Below, in pieces: positions 57,399-64,000 of a stretch of DNA of 64,000 bases. The position numbers and the translations under genes are program-made. The number at the start of each line of letters is the position of its first letter. The first letter of the stretch is position 1. Origin of the DNA: Streptococcus sp. CSL10205-OR2 (GTDB lineage Bacteria; Bacillota; Bacilli; Lactobacillales; Streptococcaceae); the NCBI RefSeq assembly GCF_025660655.1, contig NZ_JAOTIN010000007.1, forward strand, positions 1 to 64,000. The letters run 5' to 3'. The notes below the pieces were generated by a model. It saw only the letters and a program-made list of their open reading frames with translations. It searched no databases and was not told the DNA's origin.

Positions 57399-58266
57399 AG
57401 TATGACTTGACAATACCTAATAAAGTGGCTCCGACTAAAAAACAAAATATACCAATAAGAACCCACTTCATTTCTTTCTTGGTTTTCTTTTCACCAAGGA
57501 AAACAATACCACCAATAATTGAAATAATAGCACCTAATTGTGAAAAACTAAAAGCAATAGCTAAACCAGCAGAAGAAGCAGCCAACAACATGAAAAGATT
57601 ACCAAATCCCCACATGAATCCAACAAGTGAATTTTTTAATACCAATGGAGAGAAATCAAGCTGAAATTTCATAAATAAACTTGAACCAATAATCATCCCA
57701 ACAGCCATAGGTAAAATAACAGATAAAACATCAAATGCCATAATATTATTGAATAAAATAGCATAAGAAAGATAGCCGAACGTTGAAAAAGCAAGAGCAA
57801 TAAAACCTTTATTAAAATTAGTTAACTTGCTTTCTTTTTCTTTTCTAGAAGGGTCAACTTTACTTAAAAAATAAAAGCCAATGACTAGAAAAAGTAGAGC
57901 TAAGCCACCTAATGAAAAATGAACACTAGTGGTCCATTCATGAAAGATAAAAGCACCAATTAAACTACCAAAAACAAGTTGACTACCACTTGACAATGGG
58001 TTGGCAACAGAAACTCCCATATGTTTCATTGCAGTGAACTGCCGATTTTGACCTAATGACCAAAGAATACCACCTATGATTCCAAACACCCATAGTTGAA
58101 TAGATAATTCGGGTTTAGCGATTAAATAAACAACGATTCCAAAAAACAGAGAACCAATTGTCATTCCAAAGGTTTGTTGGTTGGCTGTTCCCCCAATTTT
58201 ATTACTAACAAAACCAATGCTTCCCCAAGCAAACATAGGAACGAGGGCAAATAATATTCCTTCCAT
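57397..58266 (-). CDS. GRP-type glucose/ribose uptake transporter (GlcU-like)
   Basis: A 289-residue protein with about ten transmembrane helices in two repeats, matching the GRP (glucose/ribose porter) branch of the drug/metabolite transporter superfamily (begins EGILFALVPMFAWGSIGF; GGILWSLGQNRQFTAMKHMGVSVANPLSSG in part: LGQNRQFTAMKHMGVS; FMWGFGNLFMLLAA). Bacillus GlcU imports glucose by proton symport; the sugar here is not proven. AAAGGAG precedes the ATG. Two identical operator-like palindromes lie 20-56 bp upstream, so it is likely repressed by a dedicated regulator. It is transcribed alone. Confidence 0.85.
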   Translation of the reverse strand: MEGILFALVPMFAWGSIGFVSNKIGGTANQQTFGMTIGSLFFGIVVYLIAKPELSIQLWVFGIIGGILWSLGQNRQFTAMKHMGVSVANPLSSGSQLVFGSLIGAFIFHEWTTSVHFSLGGLALLFLVIGFYFLSKVDPSRKEKESKLTNFNKGFIALAFSTFGYLSYAILFNNIMAFDVLSVILPMAVGMIIGSSLFMKFQLDFSPLVLKNSLVGFMWGFGNLFMLLAASSAGLAIAFSFSQLGAIISIIGGIVFLGEKKTKKEMKWVLIGIFCFLVGATLLGIVKSY

Positions 58267-58285
58267 TTCTCTCCTTTACAAAAAC

Positions 58286-58322
58286 TTTACATAGTTGTAA
58301 ATTAAATTTACAACTATGTAAA
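58286..58322. promoter_or_regulatory. Paired operator palindromes before the sugar transporter
   Basis: TTTACATAGTTGTAAA (58286-58301) and its exact reverse complement TTTACAACTATGTAAA (58307-58322) are separated by 5 bp, giving a 37-bp perfect palindrome with centres 21 bp apart (two helical turns). A third identical site is at 55843. Confidence 0.65.
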
Positions 58323-58338
58323 CATATAAATTAAGAGA

Positions 58339-58365
58339 CACCACTACCAAAGACTGATAGTGGTG
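58339..58365 (-). terminator. Terminator after guaB
   Basis: CACCACTA (58339-58346) pairs with TAGTGGTG (58358-58365) around an 11-nt loop, 20 bp after the guaB stop; the following bases are only weakly T-rich. Confidence 0.6.
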
Positions 58366-58385
58366 CCATTTAGTCACTAATTATT

Positions 58386-59870
<1,485 letters not shown>

Positions 59871-59975
59871 TCAACTCCTCTTTTCTAAATGTAGTAATGC
59901 TTAAAATGGATTGTTACTATCATATCATGCTAAGATAATTTGTCAATCAATTTAAACTGAAAAATGTTATCTTTT

Positions 59976-61007
59976 CTATAACTTATTAAAATAGTTGATT
60001 CCCATAGCTGATTTTACTTCAGATAAAGTTTGCGCTGCTTTTTCACGCGCTTTTTCACTGCCTTTTTCCAACATACGATAAACTTCACCCATATCTTTAG
60101 CAAATTCCAGACGTCTATTTCTTATTGGTGCTAATTCTCTTTCCATAATATCTAAAAGGAATCGTTTTGTTTTCACATCACCTAGACCACCTTTTTGATA
60201 CTGTTCTTTCATGCGTTCAATTTCTGCTTGATCTTCTTTTTTACCAAAGACATCTAAATAATGAAAGACCATATTGCCTTCTACTTGACCTGGATCTTCC
60301 ACTCGAATATGATTAGGATCAGTATACATGCTCATAATTTTTTTCTTAAGCGTGTCTGGGTCATCCGCTAAATAAATACCGTTATTGAGTGATTTTGACA
60401 TTTTAGCATTACCATCTAACCCAGGTAAACGTCCAGCAGCTTCCTTTTCTGGAAAAAGACCTTCTGGTTCTACCAAAACATCGGTTTTGTAAGTATGGTT
60501 AAAAGAGCGAACAATTTCTCTTGTTTGTTCAATCATTGGTTTTTGGTCAGAACCAGCAGGAACAAGATTGGCTTTAAAGGCAGTAATATCAGCAGCTTGA
60601 GAAATCGGATAGACTAAAAAACCCGTCGGAATGCTTTCGCCAAAACCTTTTTGTGCGATCTCAGTTTTAACGGTTGGATTTCTTTGTAAACGTGCTACAG
60701 AAACCAAATTCATGTAATAAACGGTTAATTCTGCTAATTCTGGAATTTGACTTTGAAGAAAAATGGTTGCTTTTTTAGGGTCTAATCCTACTGCTAAATA
60801 ATCTAGAGCCACTTCTCCAACAGATTCAATAATTTTTTCTGGATTTTTAGCATTATCAGTCAGTGCTTGTTGATCAGCTAAAAAGATAAACATGTCATAT
60901 TTATTTTCATTTTGTAGAAGCACACGATTTTTAACACTACCAACGTAATGCCCAACATGTAATTTACCTGTTGGTCGGTCTCCTGTCAGAATAATAGGTT
61001 TTCCCAT
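59976..61007 (-). CDS. trpS: Tryptophanyl-tRNA synthetase
   Basis: A 343-residue class I synthetase. The HIGH motif appears as [16 protein letters not shown] near the N-terminus, and the KMSKS motif as [12 protein letters not shown] near residue 198. AAAGGAG precedes the ATG at 61007. No T-box sequence was found in the short upstream gap, which it shares with a divergent yitT gene. The gene order trpS next to guaB and recF is typical of streptococci. Confidence 0.97.
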   Translation of the reverse strand: MGKPIILTGDRPTGKLHVGHYVGSVKNRVLLQNENKYDMFIFLADQQALTDNAKNPEKIIESVGEVALDYLAVGLDPKKATIFLQSQIPELAELTVYYMNLVSVARLQRNPTVKTEIAQKGFGESIPTGFLVYPISQAADITAFKANLVPAGSDQKPMIEQTREIVRSFNHTYKTDVLVEPEGLFPEKEAAGRLPGLDGNAKMSKSLNNGIYLADDPDTLKKKIMSMYTDPNHIRVEDPGQVEGNMVFHYLDVFGKKEDQAEIERMKEQYQKGGLGDVKTKRFLLDIMERELAPIRNRRLEFAKDMGEVYRMLEKGSEKAREKAAQTLSEVKSAMGINYFNKL

Positions 61008-61112
61008 TTTAAACTCCTTTGATATAAATTAATAAAATTATAACATATATCTTGACGTTGTGCTTCTTAAATAGGATAATAGACTTTGTCACTCTTTTGA
61101 AAGGAACTAGCA

Positions 61113-61985
61113 ATGAAAAATAGAATTCGTGATTTATTATTTGTTACCGTTGGTGCTTTTATCGCTGCCATTGGTATTAACGCCATGTTTTTAGAAAACC
61201 GTATTGTTTCTGGAGGACTAGGAGGTTTATCTATTGCCACCAATGAATTATTTGGTTGGTCCCCAGGTGTTTTTGTCATGGTTGCCAATATTCCACTTTT
61301 AGCCTTGTGTTACTTTTTTCTAGGCAAAGCAACCTTTTTAAAAACAGTCTATGGCTCTCTCATCTTCCCGGTTTTTATCAGTTTAACAGAAAAACTGCCA
61401 ACAATTACTCACAACCCTCTTTTAGCCTCTATATTTGGTGGTGTCATTATGGGAATTGGTCTTGGTATTGTCTTTTTAGGAAATTCTTCTACTGGTGGAA
61501 CAAGTATCATTACACAAATCATTTACAATTATTCTTCTCTTTCTTTAGGAGTTGTTATGACAATTGTTGATGGTATTGTGGTTATTATTGGTTTAATCGC
61601 CTTTGATGCTGATACTGTGATGTTTTCAATTATTTCACTCATTACGATTGGCTATGTCATAAACATTATGCTTTCTGGTCTAAAAGCTTCTAAGAACGTG
61701 ATGATTATTTCACGTAAACAAGAACAAATCAAAGAATTAATCACAAAAACAATTGAACGTGGGGTAACAGAAATTCCTATCACTGGTGGTTTTACCGGTC
61801 AACAACGACACATGATTATGACCACTCTTTCAACCAATGAGATTCCTAGATTACAAAAAGAAATCCAAAACATTGATGAAGCTGCTTTCGTTATCATCAT
61901 GCCAGCCTCTCAAGTTATGGGAAGAGGGTTTAGTTTGACAAAAGATCACCATACAATGGATGAGGATGTTTTATACCCAATGTAA
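61113..61985 (+). CDS. YitT family membrane protein (copy 3)
   Basis: A 290-residue member of the same family as the two proteins near 25 kb: N-terminal spans with GINAMFLENRIVSGGLGGLS and GNSSTGGTSIITQI, and a C-terminal DUF2179 domain with RGVTEIPITGGFTG and NIDEAAFVIIMPASQVMGRGF. GAAAGGA lies before the ATG. It is divergent from trpS and 79 bp upstream of an ABC-F gene. Function unproven. Confidence 0.87.
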   Translation: MKNRIRDLLFVTVGAFIAAIGINAMFLENRIVSGGLGGLSIATNELFGWSPGVFVMVANIPLLALCYFFLGKATFLKTVYGSLIFPVFISLTEKLPTITHNPLLASIFGGVIMGIGLGIVFLGNSSTGGTSIITQIIYNYSSLSLGVVMTIVDGIVVIIGLIAFDADTVMFSIISLITIGYVINIMLSGLKASKNVMIISRKQEQIKELITKTIERGVTEIPITGGFTGQQRHMIMTTLSTNEIPRLQKEIQNIDEAAFVIIMPASQVMGRGFSLTKDHHTMDEDVLYPM

Positions 61986-62064
61986 TCATTCCCTATAATC
62001 GTTGAAAAACAACTAATTTTTGTGTAGAATGAAGAAAACAAGAAAGAGATAATGAGGTAGAAAA

Positions 62065-63684
62065 TTGCTTACAGTTTCAGATGTATCCCTTAGATTTAGT
62101 GACCGTAAACTTTTTGATGAGGTCAACATCAAATTTACTGCAGGAAATACTTATGGCTTAATTGGGGCCAATGGTGCAGGAAAGTCAACGTTTTTGAAAA
62201 TACTAGCTGGTGATATCGAACCAACCACTGGAAGTGTCTCACTTGGACCAGATGAACGCCTCTCTGTTCTTCGTCAAAATCATTATGACTATGAAGATAT
62301 TAGAGCTATTGATGTTGTGATTATGGGAAATGAAGAGCTCTATCGCATCATGAAAGAAAAAGATGATATCTATATGAAACCAGATTTTTCTGAAGAAGAT
62401 GGGGTTCGTGCTGCAGAATTAGAAAGTGATTTTGCAGAATTAGGGGGATGGGAAGCTGAAAGTGAAGCTGCTCAACTACTCCAAAACCTTAATATTCCTG
62501 AAGAATTACACTATCTTAATTTGAGTGAGTTAACTAATGGTGATAAGGTGAAAGTCTTACTAGCCAAAGCTTTATTTGGTAAACCAGATGTGCTTTTACT
62601 TGATGAGCCTACTAACGGTCTTGATATTCAATCCATCAGTTGGTTGGAAGATTTCTTAATTGATTTTGAAAATACCGTTATTGTTGTTTCCCATGACCGT
62701 CACTTTTTAAATAAAGTGTGTACTCACATGGCCGATCTTGATTTTGGAAAAATCAAAATCTTTGTGGGGAATTATGATTTCTGGAAAGAATCAAGTGAAT
62801 TAGCCCTTCGTCTACAATCAGACCGTAATGCTAAGGCAGAAGAAAAAATCAAAGAATTAAAAGAATTCGTAGCCAGATTCTCAGCCAATGCTTCTAAATC
62901 CAAACAAGCAACGTCACGTAAAAAAATGCTTGAAAAAATTGAATTGGAAGAAATTGTTCCTTCTAGCCGTAAATACCCCTTCATTAATTTCAAATCTGAA
63001 CGTGAAACTGGAAAAGAATTATTAACGGTCGAAAACTTAAAAGTCACTATTGATGGAGAAGTCATCTTAGATAATATTAGTTTTATTCTTTATCCTGGTG
63101 ATAAAACAGCTATTATTGGTCAAAATGATATTCAAACAACTGCACTTATTCGTGCTTTAATGGGAGACATTGACTATGAAGGAACCATTAAATGGGGAAT
63201 TACAACCAGCCGTAGCTACCTACCAAAAGATAATTCCCGTGAGTTTGAAAGTAAAGACTCTATTTTAGATTGGCTCCGCCAATTCGCTAGTAAGGAAGAA
63301 GACGACAATACTTTCCTTAGAGGTTTCTTAGGACGCATGCTCTTTAGCGGAGAAGAAGTTAACAAGCCTGTTAATGTCCTTTCTGGTGGTGAAAAAGTTC
63401 GTGTCATGTTGTCTAAATTGATGTTATTGAAATCAAATGTTCTTGTTCTTGATGATCCAACTAACCATTTAGATTTGGAGTCAATTTCAAGCCTTAATGA
63501 TGGTTTGAAAAAATTTAAAGAAAACATTATTTTTGCTAGTCATGACCATGAGTTTATTCAAACACTCGCCAACCATATTGTTATCATTTCAAAAAATGGT
63601 GTCATCGACCGCATTGATGAAACCTATGACGACTTCTTAGAAAATCAAGAAATCCAAGAAAAAGTAAAAGCCCTTTGGCAATAA
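62065..63684 (+). CDS. ABC-F family ATP-binding protein
   Basis: A 539-residue soluble protein with two ABC ATPase domains and no membrane domain. Domain 1 has GANGAGKSTFLKIL and LLLDEPTNGLDIQSISWLEDF; domain 2 has LSGGEKVRVMLSKLMLL and LVLDDPTNHLDLESISSLNDG. In domain 2 the Walker A lysine region reads IIGQNDIQTTALIRAL, which lacks the GKS/T signature. The linker (residues about 245-310) is Lys/Glu-rich, as in translation factors that bind the ribosomal E site. It starts at TTG (62065) behind TGAGGTAG. It is closest to the YbiT/YkpA group, not to the antibiotic-resistance group. Confidence 0.9.
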   Translation: MLTVSDVSLRFSDRKLFDEVNIKFTAGNTYGLIGANGAGKSTFLKILAGDIEPTTGSVSLGPDERLSVLRQNHYDYEDIRAIDVVIMGNEELYRIMKEKDDIYMKPDFSEEDGVRAAELESDFAELGGWEAESEAAQLLQNLNIPEELHYLNLSELTNGDKVKVLLAKALFGKPDVLLLDEPTNGLDIQSISWLEDFLIDFENTVIVVSHDRHFLNKVCTHMADLDFGKIKIFVGNYDFWKESSELALRLQSDRNAKAEEKIKELKEFVARFSANASKSKQATSRKKMLEKIELEEIVPSSRKYPFINFKSERETGKELLTVENLKVTIDGEVILDNISFILYPGDKTAIIGQNDIQTTALIRALMGDIDYEGTIKWGITTSRSYLPKDNSREFESKDSILDWLRQFASKEEDDNTFLRGFLGRMLFSGEEVNKPVNVLSGGEKVRVMLSKLMLLKSNVLVLDDPTNHLDLESISSLNDGLKKFKENIIFASHDHEFIQTLANHIVIISKNGVIDRIDETYDDFLENQEIQEKVKALWQ

Positions 63685-63689
63685 ACAAA

Positions 63690-63720
63690 AGCCCTCTGAA
63701 TTTTCAGAGGGCTCTTCTAT
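63690..63720 (+). terminator. Terminator after the ABC-F gene
   Basis: AGCCCTCTGAA (63690-63700) pairs perfectly with TTCAGAGGGCT (63703-63713) around a 2-nt centre. Confidence 0.85.
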
Positions 63721-63731
63721 TATTTAGAAAT

Positions 63732-63757
63732 AAAAAAATCCTAAGAAAACTTAGGAT
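63732..63757 (-). terminator. Terminator after the tRNA pair
   Basis: ATCCTAAG (63738-63745) pairs with CTTAGGAT (63750-63757) around AAAA and is followed on the minus strand by seven T, just downstream of tRNA-Asn. Confidence 0.8.
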
Positions 63758-63769
63758 AAGTCTTATCAC

Positions 63770-63842
63770 TCCGGCAGTAGGACTCGAACCTACGACATCA
63801 TGATTAACAGTCATGCGCTACTACCAACTGAGCTATGCCGGA
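63770..63842 (-). tRNA. tRNA-Asn (GUU)
   Basis: A 73-nt cloverleaf on the minus strand: acceptor TCCGGCA pairs with TGCCGGA, D-arm AGCTCAGTTGGTAG, anticodon loop CTGTTAA with anticodon GTT, and T-loop GGTTCGAGTCC. CCA is not encoded. Confidence 0.97.
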
Positions 63843-63870
63843 ATATAACTCATTAGAGTAAAGCTAAAAA

Positions 63871-63942
63871 TAGTCCGTACGGGATTCGAACCCGTGTTAC
63901 CGCCGTGAAAAGGCGGTGTCTTAACCCCTTGACCAACGGACC
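63871..63942 (-). tRNA. tRNA-Glu (UUC)
   Basis: A 72-nt cloverleaf on the minus strand: acceptor GGTCCGT with ACGGACT (first pair G-U), anticodon loop CTTTTCA with anticodon TTC, T-loop GGTTCGAATCC. It precedes tRNA-Asn by 28 bp and is probably cotranscribed. Its wobble uridine is a substrate of MnmA and MnmG encoded in this window. Confidence 0.97.
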
Positions 63943-63976
63943 AAAAGTCATAAGATTTTTCTTTGACACTCTCAAT

Positions 63977-63982
63977 ATTATA
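63977..63982 (-). promoter_or_regulatory. -10 element of the tRNA-Glu/tRNA-Asn unit
   Basis: TATAAT on the minus strand, 35 bp before tRNA-Glu. The -35 element would fall at or beyond the window edge. Confidence 0.5.
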
Positions 63983-64000
63983 TCAAATAATTCCGTTTTG

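Overview
The window reads as a low-GC chromosomal segment of a Streptococcus. The evidence is gene order and family content: mutS-mutL-ruvA-tag-cinA-recA-spx-ireB-ruvX, a class III nrdD/nrdG operon, rpmF-rpmG beside hisS-aspS, a recF paired with the S4-domain gene rlbA and lying beside guaB and trpS instead of dnaN, an ECF transporter module beside pgsA, rodZ and an M16 peptidase pair, and a SigX-type cin box before cinA. The arrangement resembles the oriC-proximal part of pyogenic-group streptococcal chromosomes. The species cannot be named from the sequence alone. Nearly all genes lie on the minus strand.

Layout. 1-3795: an incomplete, secreted collagen-adhesin-like protein with at least nine Cna-B repeats of two interleaved subtypes. 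4199-9434: peroxide-stress yaaA, then the anaerobic ribonucleotide reductase operon (nrdD, a 47-codon gene, a Gfo/Idh/MocA oxidoreductase, a GNAT, nrdG). 9566-22508: a GT-C-like membrane protein, ireB-ruvX-DUF1292, spx, cinA-recA, tag, ruvA, mutL, a TMEM175-type channel, mutS and argR. 22784-29932: argS, two YitT proteins, aspS, hisS and ribosomal L32/L33. 30034-36461: accessory genes, including a methyltransferase, a phosphoesterase, a frameshifted GNAT, an XRE regulator with a membrane protein, a double GNAT and a lipoprotein flavin reductase. 36607-44915: rpsD, veg, dnaB, rplI, gdpP, mnmG and mnmA. 45153-48607: serine dehydratase sdaAB/sdaAA, a decayed histidine phosphatase, a HAD phosphatase and a cell-wall lytic-transglycosylase-like protein. 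48876-63684: ecfT-ecfA2-ecfA1, pgsA, rodZ, two M16 proteins, rlbA-recF, a GRP-type sugar transporter, guaB, trpS, a third YitT protein and an ABC-F ATPase. 63770-63942: tRNA-Asn and tRNA-Glu.

How the genes work together. The window is mostly housekeeping: DNA repair and recombination (mutS, mutL, ruvA, ruvX, recA, cinA, tag, recF), translation (four aminoacyl-tRNA synthetases, L9, L32, L33, S4, the two U34 tRNA-modifying enzymes MnmA and MnmG), envelope functions (rodZ, pgsA, gdpP, ireB) and anaerobic nucleotide reduction.

I found no clearly new multi-gene system, no phage, no insertion sequence and no CRISPR array. The most interesting signals are regulatory. A strong terminator hairpin sits between the apparent promoter of mnmG and its start codon, so the gene seems to need terminator read-through. 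The rpsD leader has mutually exclusive pairings, one of which covers the ribosome binding site. A 37-bp perfect palindrome made of two 16-bp operators precedes the sugar transporter, and a third identical operator lies before rlbA-recF. The repeat-rich adhesin at the left edge is the main accessory element.
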